From: Aspidiotus rigidus
Taxonomy: Eukaryota; Arthropoda; Insecta; Hemiptera; Diaspididae
Assembly (NCBI GenBank): GCA_035079385.1
Contig: JAVHKY010000054.1
Location: forward strand, 15,046,501 to 15,110,500
Direction: 5' to 3'
DNA length: 64,000 bases
Each line of letters begins with the position of its first letter. Within the stretch, counting starts at the first letter, position 1. Made by a program: the position numbers and the translations under genes. Shown here one piece after another: positions 1 through 12,149 of the stretch. The notes beneath the pieces are model-generated. The model was given only the letters and a program-made list of their open reading frames with translations, was not told where the DNA came from and ran no database searches.

Positions 1-684
1 AAACGGCTTGAACTTGTCACGTAATGTCATTTGATCATAAATTATGGTGTTTGAAGCTGGGAAACTGTATAAATATAGTGACGTTGAGAATTGTAAATTG
101 TACGTATCGACACGGCCTTCTTTTTATCATTTTTTCGGTCTCATAGACGACCTAGAAGGGCAGCAACAGTTGTTCGTAATATTTTACGCCAACTTTCGTG
201 CAGCAATAACTTGAAGATTGTAATATAAGCGCTTTTCTGTTCGTACCATAAAAGGAAACGAATACTTGGCTTACATTTTCACGAAAAAAATCGTGGCTCG
301 CGACACCATCAGTTTTTCGTTTTGTAAACTTGTAGACTAAAACCCAAATGACTTTTATAGCGACCGAATTTTCGTGCTTTTAAAAAAGGAAATTTCCCCG
401 CCCCTCGTGAACCTCTATGCGAAGCTTTTATTTCCTCGCTTACTTTCATATTTTTTCGAGTTATCGGATTTCTATAATAATGATGAAGTGGGGTTCTGAA
501 TTTTCTCCTTCTTTCCATTTTTGAGACGTTTGTTGTTCGCGGAATTTTAAGGGGACGACATAAAATTTAGAAAGGAGGACACAGTTTGTTTGGTTCTTAG
601 CAATTGGTATAAGTGTATCATACTGTACTAGGCTGAGTAGCTTACAGGGCTCACTCGCTCTACCTCGTTCGCTCCCGGGGCCTG
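1..684. other. AT-rich intergenic DNA, no gene seen
   Basis: No open frame here has recognisable protein features, and the short frames look random. Near 640-680 lies a GC-richer motif (gctcactcgctct) that recurs near 6570 and 6670, so part of this stretch belongs to an interspersed repeat family. Confidence 0.5.
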
Positions 685-881
685 TGACGTCACAGATCAG
701 TTTTTTTTTCAAGTTCCCCTCCTATCATATATAGCTTCAAAGTCCAAGACTGTGACGTCACAATTTGATGACGTCATGGATCAGTTTTTTCCAAGTCCCA
801 CTCCTATTTTATATAGGCAGCTTTGGGGTGGGGCCTGTGACGTCACAGTTTAATGACGTCATAGGTCAGCTTTTGACGTCA
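685..881. repeat. Repeat with six TGACGTCA palindromes
   Basis: Perfect 8-bp TGACGTCA palindromes occur at 685-692, 753-760, 769-776, 838-845, 854-861 and 874-881. They sit in roughly 80-bp tandem units that also contain a 'cctatnntatatagg' type segment. The octamer is the canonical CREB/ATF binding site. Whether it is functional here or simply part of the repeat consensus cannot be told from the sequence. Confidence 0.7.
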
Positions 882-956
882 CAATCTACATTTTTCTGGG
901 TGGGCTTTCGGTAAATGCTATACTCGTGGCCGTCAGAAGTGAGTGAGATGTGGAGA

Positions 957-1680
957 TCGAAAACATTAATAATTAACTCCCCATTTCCAGAGTGAACTTG
1001 ATATTGGAATGAAGGGCTTTGAGACACGAGACGAATCCATACAAGGCGTCCTCAGGACCGTTCCAAAGCCACAAAATGTCATCGACATATCGATACCAAT
1101 AAGTGACGTGCCTCGTGAGGGGAAGTCTAGCATTGAGGATCGGTCCTTCCAAAAGATCTAAGAGAAGAGATGAGCCAATAGGAACTTCAATAACCTTAAA
1201 GAATTTAAAAAGTCCACCGTTAAAGATACAGAAGTTGGAGGAAAGGCATATCCTCAAGAGAGAGATTCGAATCTAGGGTGGATATTTGTATGAGAGTGTA
1301 TTGGATAGTCAGCTCAAGGAGTGTATTAGGAAAGAGGCCCACGACATCGTAGGATAGGATGAAGGGGGCTTTTCACTCTCCAGTTTTTGGACGAGGTCTA
1401 AGGAACTGGAAACCGATCGTTTAGGTTTAAATTAGGTAGTGCCCTCAAACCAATCGTTCAAGTACCCGACTCGAACAGTGGAAATGTCGGCCTGATTGAT
1501 TTCCTCGGCTGATAGAGCTCGGGAAGATTGTAAAGCTTGGAGGGAGCCGGGTTTGGGACAAGGACCAATTTTTAGCGGGGAATCCGCTATCCCTTTTGTT
1601 GGGACTTTTCAGACAATTTTCGTCCGCGAAGGACGAGGTTGATGACATCACGGAGGGGGGTCGTATCTAGAGCTGTATAT
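957..1680 (-). pseudogene. Penelope-like element reverse transcriptase fragment
   Basis: On the minus strand the frame around 1030-1260 encodes WYRYVDDILWLWNGPE followed by an IKFTLEMG block. This matches the palm motif C region of Penelope-like reverse transcriptases and closely resembles the better preserved copy at 14.5-16.8 kb. Further upstream on the same strand (about 1330-1360) a different frame gives DVVGLFPNT, the motif A region. The frame is therefore broken between the two blocks. The GIY-YIG end and the N-terminal part are missing. This is a dead fragment; the strand and family are firm and the exact ends are not. Confidence 0.75.
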
Positions 1681-2170
1681 GATAGGAGGAGGACTTGGAA
1701 AAAAGTTGACTCGAGCTATAACATTATGGGAGGGGGGAGGTGGAAAAATTTCGACTCTTGAGCTAAGGACCCAGAAAAATTTCCACTGGTGAGGTATATA
1801 TGACAGGAGGGGGACTTGGAAGAACACGGCTTCTTTGCGCGTTCAGGTTGTCATGACATCATTTTCGGAATTTAGAAAAACTTCAGACTCTAAGCTTCAT
1901 ATGATAGGAGGGGGACTTGGAAAAATTCTCGGGACAGCGGGTTTTCCGCTGCCATTGCAGTCCTGCAATGGCTTTTGTCCCTGCTTTCAGACAAGAAAAA
2001 ATCTTGTGGTTGAGTATTTGTGTCATCTAGCGTAGTATAGATTACTATATTGCAATAAGGGATGTCCAAGGCGTAGTATGAGCCTAGTCTGAAGGAGGCC
2101 CGAACCTGGTATAAGCCCAATATGAAGTTGATGTACACATGATGGAGGAGGGGGTAAGGGTAGGGTTCAG
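1681..2170. repeat. Interspersed 'tatatgataggaggggg' repeat cluster
   Basis: The motif tatatgataggaggggg followed by acttggaaaaatt and a gactctcgagct-like tail occurs near 1675, 1795 and 1898. It recurs near 28150, 32396, 32430, 32820 and 40692. At 1930-1972 a segment containing the inverted repeat gccattgcag/ctgcaatggc is present; the same segment is found again at 32902-32953. These are copies of one or more short interspersed, non-coding elements. Confidence 0.65.
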
Positions 2171-2450
2171 CTAAGACATGAAACAAGTCAAAAGTCGTTG
2201 ATTTCCCCGCCGAAGATCATATTCCAAATCCACTCGTGCCATAGGTATCTGTTTCGTCTTTCATTTTTCTCCTCAGACCGTGTCTCTTCTCCGATGGTTT
2301 CCTCTCAGACTTTCAGGGGTGCTCCAAAACCTCGTACTTTGAAGTGAGAGGGACAAAATGTGACGATACCAATCAACGTCCTTTACTGGATGACTGAGAA
2401 TCTCTCAGAAATTCTCGTGTAATCTCTTTCCTGTTCTCTTCTTATTTCAG
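2171..2450 (+). other. Presumed intron 3' part upstream of the first membrane-protein gene
   Basis: A pyrimidine-rich tract runs into cttatttcag at 2441-2450, a good 3' splice site one base before the ATG at 2452. The gene therefore probably has a non-coding upstream exon that I could not locate. Confidence 0.5.
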
Positions 2451-2451
2451 G

Positions 2452-3276
2452 ATGCACACGGTGGGTCTGCACTCCGCGCTGGCCATAAAGCGCCAAAGAA
2501 AACGACGAGAGCAAATGAAGAAGGCAAGAGAACGTCGTTTCAGTTCGCAGTCTACGGAGAGCGGTTTAGGAGGCTCGCATTCTTCGTGCAACAGTCCCGG
2601 CAGTTTTGGAGGTAGCACGGATCGTTTGCGTTCAATGCATCGCAAACACAAAGTAGCTGGACCCGGCCTACACGACCCGAGAGTTGTTTCCCATATAGGA
2701 ATGCTACACATAGGTATCGTGTTTCTCGTTCTCGGCATGTTTCTCATCGGCTCCGGTATCATTCCTGATGACTACACGTCTTGGGATAAAACAATCAACT
2801 GGTGGAACGAGCTTATCTTGACCGGTATCACCGCGATCATAATCGGATTGTTTTTGATTATATTGAATCATTATTTATCGCAGAGGGAAGAAGACCAGCT
2901 TTCGCGGTACGTCGAGAGGCAATTGACGCGATCGAGATCGGGTAAACGATTGATCAAGGACGAGGAAACCGGGTGTCTGTCGACGAAGCAAGAGAAACGT
3001 GTGAAAGAAAAATTGACCATCGAAACGGAAGTTCATCATCCGCATTCTTATTCGCCGGCCCTCAAGTCACCTCCCGGAGTTTTGGTCTCGACCCCGAAAT
3101 CCGATTTAGAACGTATCCTCGAAGAGGAGCCCTCCGAAGAAAGATTAGACGCGGAATCTTTCCCGATGGAGAGTCTTAGCTCGAAGAGAGCGTACGCGAA
3201 TGGAGACGTCTCACCCAACCGAGTGGAACCGAGAGAATTGGTAGTCACTCGGTACTACAACGTTAATCAGCCGTGA
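2452..3276 (+). CDS. Two-pass membrane protein, paralogue of the gene at 23377-33820
   Basis: A single coding exon encodes 274 residues and starts one base after a 3' splice site. The first 70 residues are highly basic and then Ser/Gly-rich (RQRKRREQMKKARERR, then a Ser-rich stretch). Two hydrophobic segments follow, about residues 81-104 and 118-142. They are separated by a short loop with PDD and two Trp, which fits a hairpin with both ends on the same side. The tail (143-274) is charged and rich in Glu, Lys and Ser-Pro. I do not recognise a named family and assign no function. The helical hairpin, basic N-terminus and segment spacing match the protein encoded at 23377-33820, so the two are probably diverged tandem duplicates. 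GC-rich codon use contrasts with the AT-rich surroundings and supports a real gene. Confidence 0.85.
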   Translation: MHTVGLHSALAIKRQRKRREQMKKARERRFSSQSTESGLGGSHSSCNSPGSFGGSTDRLRSMHRKHKVAGPGLHDPRVVSHIGMLHIGIVFLVLGMFLIGSGIIPDDYTSWDKTINWWNELILTGITAIIIGLFLIILNHYLSQREEDQLSRYVERQLTRSRSGKRLIKDEETGCLSTKQEKRVKEKLTIETEVHHPHSYSPALKSPPGVLVSTPKSDLERILEEEPSEERLDAESFPMESLSSKRAYANGDVSPNRVEPRELVVTRYYNVNQP

Positions 3277-5400
3277 AAGGAAAGTATTACGGATTATTCT
3301 TATTTTGCATTTATTGAAAATTCCCGACGGAAAAAAAAAAGTCGTAAACAATTTCATTTTATTAAATTTTAATCTCATTTTTCTTTCTTTTTTTCGATTT
3401 CTTTCTACCTTTTTTTTCTTTTTTTTTTTCTAAGTACTTAATATAATATTTCTATTATTTTTTTTATCAAATGATTTTACGCTCATTTTTTTCATTTTTA
3501 CGTTGTGACAGTACTGTAAAATGTATTTTAGTAATGTCTACTAGTCAAATTTTTAAGCTTTTGGAGTTGAACACGAACTTTTTTAAGACGACGGGCTTTC
3601 GTTTCGCATGAATTGTCTACTTTCTTTTATTTTTTTTGAAATGTTTCATATAAAATTCTTCCTGTTGCATTCGTCGCTAAGTTACTACCTATTCATCGCC
3701 TTAGTCGTCGTCTTTGTCCCTTAAATAGGCTCTATTTTTCTTTTTACAATTTTAATATTGCGATTGTGGAATCTGAAGTCAAGCTCGAAGCTTCAATAGG
3801 ACAAAAAAGATGCTTATAAATTTAAATCAGAATTCACTTTACTATATTTCTTTTTAATAACTCATCGTGTTCAACTCAACTACATATACCTGTGGGACCT
3901 TTCTTTATTATTACGTATGTATACTCTACATGTAGAATGTGACGTCATACATTATTTAACTTTTCTTTTTAATAATGTAAATTCTACTACTACTTACTAT
4001 ATATATACCTTCTTTACTTTCTACACTGCCGCTGGAAAACAAATTCTACACAAATGCTTCCAGAATGAAACGAATAACGAGCAAATATACCGAGAATTGG
4101 TATACTTTTTGCCCTTCTATACTCGTGAACAGAAGACTGGAATCGCATTTGATTTGTTCGTTATGAAAATATTGTGTGCTCTTGTCGTGTGTATTGATCT
4201 CTCTTCAATTTCAGTGAGTTTGTTCTATTTTTTCTTTCTATTATTCTAACATGTAGTTTGTACTTTTGGAAGCGTGATTTTTCAAGCTTTCTAATATTTT
4301 GCATGACGCTCCAGATCCTCTATCCATGCAGCTGCAAAGGGGTGCACAAAATGGACTCGATTACGCCCATGATAAGAACTTTAACTGATTAGGTTATGGT
4401 AATGTTGACTGTGTGACCAGCAAAATTTGTACTGTGAACTTTCATAAACTGTGATGGCAAACGCATTACTTGAACAGGCGAGGTTATTACACTCCGTTTC
4501 ATCTGTTCGTGCTTTTTTTTATGTCTTCTGCACGCGTTGTTTTGAGAGCGGATACATTTGTTATATGCTCGTATAATCGTAAAACGACGAGCAAAAACAA
4601 AGGCGAGGTGTGAGAAGATGATTATGTTGCATGTTGGGATTTTTTGTCTATTTGAGACGAATCGTTTCGTCAGCCATAATATGAAGTGAATATTTATATG
4701 ATAGAATGACTCTCGATTAAGCGTGATATCCAAAAACCATTTCGGTTCTTTCCTACCCGGTCGTTCGACGAGACTGACGAAGGTCGGTGCACTTTTTATA
4801 GCGAATTTCAAGACGGAAAGAAAGCATGCAACTGAGAAGGAAACGATTACACCTGCTTTCCTTGTAATAAATGAAAAGTAGTAATGTTGAATACTAAGTA
4901 CTGTATTATAAATGTCGCGGCGGAAAATTACTTCCATTTTTCTAGTTACCTATTGTGCACTCTGGAGTTGCTTACCTATACAGGAATGCTTGCTAGAAAA
5001 CCGTCGAAAAGCGCTACTATAAAACCTGTAAAATTGAAATCTCCATGTGTCGTGTTGATTTAGGCTGCTGAGTATTCAGCTGGGCTCATGGGCAATCCTG
5101 AAGTGTTTTGGAATTTTGAGAAGAAGCGAGATATGCTGCGTTCGTTTGATCTTTGCAAACTATACCCCTCAATTCGATTCATTTTCGGAAAAGTGAGGAA
5201 AAACAAAAGATACATAAAACTCATCGAGGCCGGTTTTGGGGGCAGAAAGGTCATGGCCTCCGGGCCTCCATAAGAATGAGAAATCCACGTATTGCTTTTT
5301 TACGCTTTATATGATTTGGATTATAGTTCAGTCAATGAAGAATTTTTATGGGCCATAAATGTAACGGAAGGTTTTTCTTTTGTAATGTGGTCAGGATAAT
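3277..5400. other. 3' UTR and AT-rich intergenic DNA
   Basis: The first few hundred bases after the stop are poly-T-rich and probably include the 3' UTR of the upstream gene. Frames up to 182 codons exist (for example 4389-4937 minus), but they have no domain signature, a biased composition and no splice context. I treat them as chance. Confidence 0.5.
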
Positions 5401-6480
5401 CCCCTGATTAAAATACCGATGAGTCCTACGCACTCTGCCCCCCACAAAATCCCCCCGTTACCCCCTTCACCACCAAAATTTAGTTTTTCTCGGCCGAGTT
5501 TACAACGGAAGACGATCTTCTCTCCATCATTCGAGCCTCCTTCGGCCAACACAACGAGAAGTCTTGTACGTTGACCCGCTTCAATTGTGTCCCACGGCTC
5601 TACTCCGTGCTCAACAGAAATTTACGCTCTTTTAATTTTGACTCTCTTCAAGCCCGTTCACTCGAAATTTCGCTCCTGAAGATTGGTCGAATTTTTTATT
5701 TTGGGGAAATTTTGACCCTCAATGGGTCCGTACATCGCTTTTGTTGCTTTAAGGTCATTCTTTTTTACTGAGGGCTAACTTTTACCCCAGAATCGAGAAA
5801 AACTTCGAAAATTACGCAAATGATTAAGGAAATTTGACCCTCTTTGGGGTTACTTCGCAGGGTCGTTTTGGTGTTTTTTTCGGGCTCAGGGATAATTTTT
5901 ACTCCAAAATTTAGAAAAACTTCGAAGATTTGGCGAATTTTTTATTTTAGGGAAATTTTGACCCTCTTTGGGCCCATACACCCGTTTTGAAGCTCTGTAG
6001 AGTCACTCCAGTATTTTTTGCGGACTCGGCGCTAAATTTTATTTCAGAAATGAAAAAAAAAAATCGGAGACTAGACGAATTTTTATTTTGAGGAAATTTT
6101 GACCTTTTTTGGGCCCATTCACCCATTTTGGTACTTCTCCAAAATTTTTAACCGTTTTTTGGTGGCTCAGCACTACATTTCACTGAAGAATCATGAGAAA
6201 CTAAGGGATAACGCGATTCTTCATGTCATGAACATAAATTCCTTGATAATTAACAACCTTGGGAACCCCTGCGTCAAATTTTCAGCACATTTTCGTCCAT
6301 AACTCGGTACAAAAAAAAACGTAGAAAGTTGGGTAGGGGCGCAAATTAAAGATAAAATTGAGATACAAATCTCCTAAATTTGAAGTATACACCTAACGTT
6401 TCGTGTTTTCGCCCTACGATACATTTAGCCCAAACTTCCATTCAACTGGTGACATATTTCTGGTTCACCCGATATTGATC
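5400..6480 (+). repeat. Partial copy of the CAGGGTGGGGCA fold-back family
   Basis: Imperfect tandem units of about 110-130 bp contain 'ggggaaattttgaccctc' and 'cccattttggtgctt'-like segments. They match the right arm of the complete element at 29024-32385. The copy ends near 6470 in a degenerate version of that element's terminal sequence (aactggtgacatatttctgg). Its left end is missing. Confidence 0.7.
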
Positions 6481-6539
6481 TTGATTGTATCGAAATATCG
6501 ATTTTATACTCGGCTGCTATATAATAACCTTGTCAATAT

Positions 6540-6770
6540 ACAATATTTTAGGCTAACTAACTTTTGGGGGCTCACTCGCTCTGCTCGTTCTCCCCCTCCA
6601 TGGCCTAGTATAAGTCTTAGTATACCTACAATATTTTGAGCTAGAAGCTTTTGGGAGAGTGGGAGCTTACTCGCTTTGCTCGTTCGCCTCCCTTCTTAGT
6701 CTTGTATAAGGCTAGTATACTGTAATTAGGCCTAGATTATGAAGGCTAAACCCACTACAGTAGCCTAGTT
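6540..6770. repeat. Short interspersed repeats with 'gctcactcgctctgctcgttc'
   Basis: Two related units lie at about 6567-6600 and 6664-6695, and a third relative lies near 640-680. They are followed by 'cctagtataa' motifs that continue into the neighbouring satellite. No coding potential was seen. Confidence 0.5.
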
Positions 6771-7136
6771 TAGGCCTAGTATAATGAAGACTCAAGGTCG
6801 AAATTTTCCCAAATCCCTAAAGTAGGTCAAGGTCATTAATGACATAAAGCGTCGCGTGACGCGGATTTCAGACTGACCCACAGCCTAAAAACGTATAAAG
6901 GTCGAAATTTTTCCAAGTCAAGCCGAGTATGCTGTATAGTAGGTCTACTATAGTGAAGGCTAAAGGTAGGAATGTTTCCAAGTTCCTAAAGTAGGTCAAG
7001 GTCATTGATGACATCATAAAATGTCGCGTGACGCAGATTTCAGACTAAAAACGTATAAAGGTCGATACTTTTTGAAGCCTAGTATAGTGAGGGCTAAAGG
7101 TTGGAATGTTTCCAAATCCCTATAGTAGGTCCAGGT

Positions 7137-7671
7137 CAGGTATGGCAAACAAAACAAAAACGAAACTTTATTCAACCAAACAAATTATATATAAACAATA
7201 TAAAAACAAAATTTAGCATTGGAAATGAACAAAACAAAAACTCTGCGCAAAATGAAACTTTCAATAAACAGAAACTATTTTACTGAAAGAACATGTTTTT
7301 ATTTGAATAAAACGTTTTTATTGAGAAGAACATGTTTTTTCAAACAAATTCTTTTCCGACAAGCAAAACACAAACAGACAAAAAATTTGCCGAATAACAA
7401 AACTTCAAAATCTGCACAAAATGAAACTTTAAATAAACAAGAACAATTTTATTGATAAAAACATGTTTTTATTTGAAAAAACGTTTTTATTGAAAAAAAC
7501 GTGTTTTTATCGAGAAAAACATATTTTTCAAACGAATAATTCTTTTCCGACAAGCAAAACACAAACAGACAAAAAATTTGCCACATAACAGAACTTCAAC
7601 AAAAACAAAAACTGAAAAAGTTGATAACAAAAACAAAACAAAATCAAAAAATTTTTCATTTGCCATGTCTG
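7137..7671. mobile_element. TIR-bearing A-rich non-autonomous element, copy 1
   Basis: This 535-bp insert interrupts a satellite unit. It begins caggtatggcaaa and ends tttgccatgtctg, an imperfect terminal inverted repeat of about 13 bp. The inside is made of aaaacaaaaac and 'aaaacatgtttttat' motifs. The flanking satellite shows a possible aggtc duplication (ccAGGTC on the left, cgAGGTC on the right). No transposase frame is present. Confidence 0.65.
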
Positions 7672-7996
7672 GTCGAGGTCATTGATGACATCATAAAACG
7701 TCGTGTAACGCAGATTTCAGACTGCCCCACAGCCTAAAAACGTATAAAGGTCGAAATTTGTCAAGTCAAGCCTAGTATGCTGTATCCTAGCCCGAGTATA
7801 GTGACGGCTGAAAGTTGGAATGTTTCCAAGTCCCTGAAGTAGGTCAAGGTCATTGATGACATCATAAAACGTCGCGTGACGCAGATTTCAGACTGACCCA
7901 CAGCCTAAAAAGGTATAAAAATCGACATTTTTCGAAGCCTAGTATAGTGAGAGCTAAAGGTCGGAATGTTTCCAAGTCCCTAAAGTAGGTCGAGGT

Positions 7997-8543
7997 CAGG
8001 TATGGCAAATGAAACAAAAACAAAACTTTATTCAACAAAACAAATTATATATAAACAATATGAAAACAAAATTCAGCATTTGAAATGAACAGAACGGAAA
8101 CAAAAACAAAGAATCTGCGCAAAATGAAACCTTGAATAAACAAAAACAATTTTACTGAAAGAACATGTTTTTATTTGAATAAAACGTTTTTATTGAGAAA
8201 AACATGTTTTTTCAAACAAATTCTTTTCCGAGAAGCAAAACACAAACAGACAAAAAATTTGCCGAATAACAAAACTTCAAAATCTGCGCAAAATGAAACT
8301 TTAAATACACAAAAACAATTTTATTGAAAAGACATGTTTTTATTTGGAAAAAACGTTTTTATTGAAAAAAACATGTTTTCATCGAGGAAAACATATCTTT
8401 CAAACGAATCATTTTTTTCCGACAAGCAAAACACAAACAGACAAAAAATTTGCCAAGTAACAGAACTACAACAAAAACAAAAACTGAAAAAGTCGATAAC
8501 AAAAACAAAACAAAATCAAAAAATTTTTTGTTTGCCATGTCTG
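7997..8543. mobile_element. TIR-bearing A-rich non-autonomous element, copy 2
   Basis: This copy is nearly identical in plan to the one at 7137-7671: the same left end (caggtatggcaaa), right end (tttgccatgtctg) and internal aacatgttttt blocks. It lies at the same position within the satellite unit. It therefore arose most simply by tandem duplication of satellite plus insert rather than by a second insertion. Confidence 0.65.
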
Positions 8544-9460
8544 GTCGAGGTCATGGATGACATCATAAAACGTCGCATAACGCAGATTTCAGACTGCCCC
8601 ACAGCCTAAAAACGTTTAAAGGTCGAAATTTGTCCAAGTCAAGCCTAGTATGCTGTATACTAGCCCGAGTATAGTGACGGCTGGTGGTCGGAATATTTCC
8701 AAGTCCCTAAAGTAGGTCGAGGTCATTGATGACATCATAAAACGTCGCGTGTCGCAGATTTCAGACTGACCCACAGCCTAAAAAACGTATAAAGGTCGAT
8801 ATCTTTCCAATTCAAGCTTACAAGCTTAGTATGCTGTATTAGTCTTAGTAGAATGAAGGCTAAAGGTGGAAATTTTTGCAAGTCCCTAGTGTAGGTCAAG
8901 GTCATTGATGACATGAAGCGTTGCGTGACGCAGATTTCAAACTGACCCCCAGCCTAAAAACGTATAAAGGTCGACATTTTTCCGAAACAAGCCTAGTATG
9001 CTGTACACTAGGCCTAGTGTAATGAAGGCTAAAGGTCGAAACTTTTTCAAGTCCCCGAAGTAGGTCAAGGTCATTGATGACATGAAGCGTCGCGTGACGC
9101 GGATTTCAGACTGACCCACAGCCTAAAAACGTATAAAGGTCGAAATTTTTCCAAGTCAAGCCTAGTATGCTGTATAGTAGGTCTACTATAGTGAAGGCTA
9201 AAGGTAGGAATGTTTCCAAGTTCCTAAAGTAGGTCAAGGTCATTGATGACATCATAAAATGTCGCGTGACGCAGATTTCTGACTGACCTCAGCCTAAAAA
9301 CGTATCAAGGTCGAAATTTTTCCATGTCAAGCCTAGTATACTGTATTCTACATGCCTAGTATAGTGAAATGTTTCTAAGTCCCTAAAGTAGGTCAAAGCC
9401 ACTGATGACCTCATGAAGCGGTGCGTAGAGTGACGCAGATTTCAAACTGACCTCCAGCCC

Positions 9461-12149
9461 ATAGATATTTAATTATGTGTCACAACCTTAGGATGGGATT
9501 ATTTTTGGAAAATTATAACTGGAAACATCAACTGGGACCCAAACTGGGCTGCTATAGTATGTATTTGGCCTTTACTATCGTCGTCGTATCATGAGCCTAG
9601 TAACCCGTCGGCGTTGTTGAAGCTGAGCTAGATTCCGATGTATCGACAAGCTTTCATCTACAAAAAAAGATAATCTATATAGGTCACATCTTTCGACAAA
9701 CTTCAAAGACCTTATAATCTAGCCTAGAAAAATTCCTTGAAGCCACGTAACCCACGTAACCCAAACTAACTTAGGTTGATGACGTCATTGGTCGGATGTG
9801 GAAGATTTCTATGCAACATAATCTAACCTAACTTACGGTGTGACGTCACCCATGGATGTACCCTCCCCATAAAAAAACAGATAGCAATAGAAAAAATTTA
9901 TTTTTGATCGTTTCCATTTTATGTACTCACTTCCAACAGCAGCGTATCTACGGGAGGCCCCCAACTGAAAGATTCGCTTTAAAATAAAAACTTGTTTAAA
10001 TCTCTCTCCATCAGAACATTTTGTTTGTCGAAAACCCTCCTCCAGGATAATTTTCTTTTAGTATTGTGAAATTATGGATTCACGTGTGTTGTCAAATCGA
10101 TTACCGGAAGTGTATTGTTTAATTTGAATAATTATGATGATCCCAAGCATGAGGGTGATTCGAATAATTCTGCTCGAGTAGTTAACGTCAATTCGAATTA
10201 GAAGAAGTGAATGAGAAAATTCTAGGTACCATTTTGCAATCATCAACTACGGCTGGGGAAATGTATTCTGCAAAGCGGATGAGGTAAACTGCCATAGCAG
10301 TCATTTTGAAGCGCGTAATTTTTTTTTTTGACAAACTTTGCGAATCATTTACTCTGTAGTTTGCGTCCGAGCATTTCAGCTTTAGGAACTCAATAATCTA
10401 TGCAGGGTCCACCAAAACGATGTCACCTTTTTTTAGTAAGTTATTTTGGAAAAGGGATAACATGGTTTTGGCGAGTCCCACATCACTCTAAATAACTATT
10501 TTTCTTTTACATGCGGTATCTGGAAAGAACAATGGCGCGGTCTCATCGACTCAATTTACTTGCAACTAGACGATACGTTTCCTTTTACTGATTTATTTCT
10601 GCTCGAGTTCCCAAAATGCTAAAATTGGTTTACCATACTTTTTCTAACGGCCTATGTATCTATATGTACTCCGTATCCTTATTAAATGTGTACCAGGGAC
10701 ATAAATTTAAGAAATATTCCAGCTTTCAATTTTTTGAGGCATAGGTTGTGATGATCTCTTTCCCATAATATGTTAGATTGTAACGTGTAATTTCTTTCAT
10801 TACTAGTAAAATATTTATTTTAAATGCTGCAACTATTTCTCGTATTTTGTGAATAATTATTCATTAAATTTGCTCGTTCACTGCATTTAATTAACTCAAG
10901 AACGGAAAGAAGTAAACTGCGGTGTAAGTTGTGAAACCAAATATTATTGTAATAAAATTATGTAAAAGGGAATTGTTTCTGAAATTCTCTAGCTTTTCTC
11001 AGAAGAAATAGCCCTACATCCCAGCAATCAAAACCTTTAATCAAAAATCTCTGTTCATCTCACGAATATAATTTCATCATATAAGCGACACGCTTATTAT
11101 GCCCTTGTTGAGTCATTTCGCACCCTACGTTCAAGTAGAGTTCAATTTTTTTCCTAGGTTCAGAAATATCTTGAAACATTTCCGTATTTAGAACTTTTTT
11201 TTCAAGGTAAATTTGTAGTGCTTCTTCAACTTTTAACAAACACAGACAGCTGACGTCGTCTGGCACTCTGTTTTACTTTTAGCACAAAAAATTTACTTTC
11301 ATTAAACAGATTTATATGATTTTACTGAATCTTCCTTAAATGTCTCTCGACTAAAGCGAAGAGATGTACTCAGCTGTTTACTCATCTAGTCAAAAATGAT
11401 ATTCGCGTCTCCAAAATTAAGTAAAATTAAAATTTCGCGAATATAATTTTATTTCGAGTATTTTTTCTATCACTGTATTGTGCTTCATTTTTATTATCTC
11501 ACTTTTTGGTTAACGCAATAACCTACAGCTATCAAAATTTTGGCATAACCTTCTTCAGTTTTTTTCATTATTTTTCTTTATCTTTGGCTGTGACTATTAT
11601 TTTATTTTATAATTTTTGACATTGTGAATGATTTGCATTTTTTTTTTCCTTCTTCAAGCTTGATGGCTCACTTCAACAATTTGATCTTTTTCTTTCAAAT
11701 ACACCTATCTAAATAATGGCTTATCTTTCATAATTTTTTCCCCAATTTTTGAAAATTTTTTTGCACTACGATAACGTAATTGCACGGTCACACGGTACCA
11801 GTTATATGAAAATTTTCTACTGTATTTTATACGAATTTACCATGATGAATTTTTAATCTTTTGCCTAATCTTAAATACAATATAATTGCATGTTGTATTG
11901 AATGTATTGTCTATAACTTTTATTTACGTATTCTGTATGTCCTATTTTTTGGTTTTTCAACTTATATTGGAATAATATACACAAAAACTAGATGAAATAT
12001 TTTTTTATGAGAGTTCGAGAGATCAAATTTTATCACCACCCTCAGTTCTCGATTTTTAACTTGTTCTTCACGACGTTCCGCAAGGAGCGCTGGAGGTGTT
12101 GCACTAGAGGAACTCGCTGTATCTCTCTTAAAACTGAAAAAAAGTACCA
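9461..12149. other. AT-rich intergenic DNA, no gene seen
   Basis: No conserved coding block, tRNA or structured repeat was recognised. Two further CRE-like octamers occur near 9779 (tgacgtca) and 9839 (gtgacgtcac). A short minus frame at 11060-11266 has no recognisable similarity and is not called. Confidence 0.45.

Larger units (their letters stand above)
6770..9460. repeat. Satellite-like tandem array, unit about 165-175 bp
   Basis: The anchor 'gtaggtcaaggtcattgatgacat', followed by a 'gtcgcgtgacgcagatttcagactg' segment and a 'cctaaaaacgtataaagg' segment, recurs from about 6821. Later copies start near 6991, 7668, 7847, 8548, 8713, 8890, 9062 and 9232. Between copies are 'aagcctagtatgctgtat' spacers. 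A higher-order unit of about 865 bp, which includes an inserted TIR element, is itself duplicated (7137 versus 7997). Confidence 0.85.

Noticed and set aside
4389..4937. 182-codon minus-strand frame
   Set aside because: No domain, biased to hydrophobic and basic residues as expected of AT-rich chance frames, and no splice or promoter context.
7101..8609. Asn/Lys/Thr-rich plus-strand frames
   Set aside because: They translate the A-rich TIR element inside the satellite and end at different places in the two copies.
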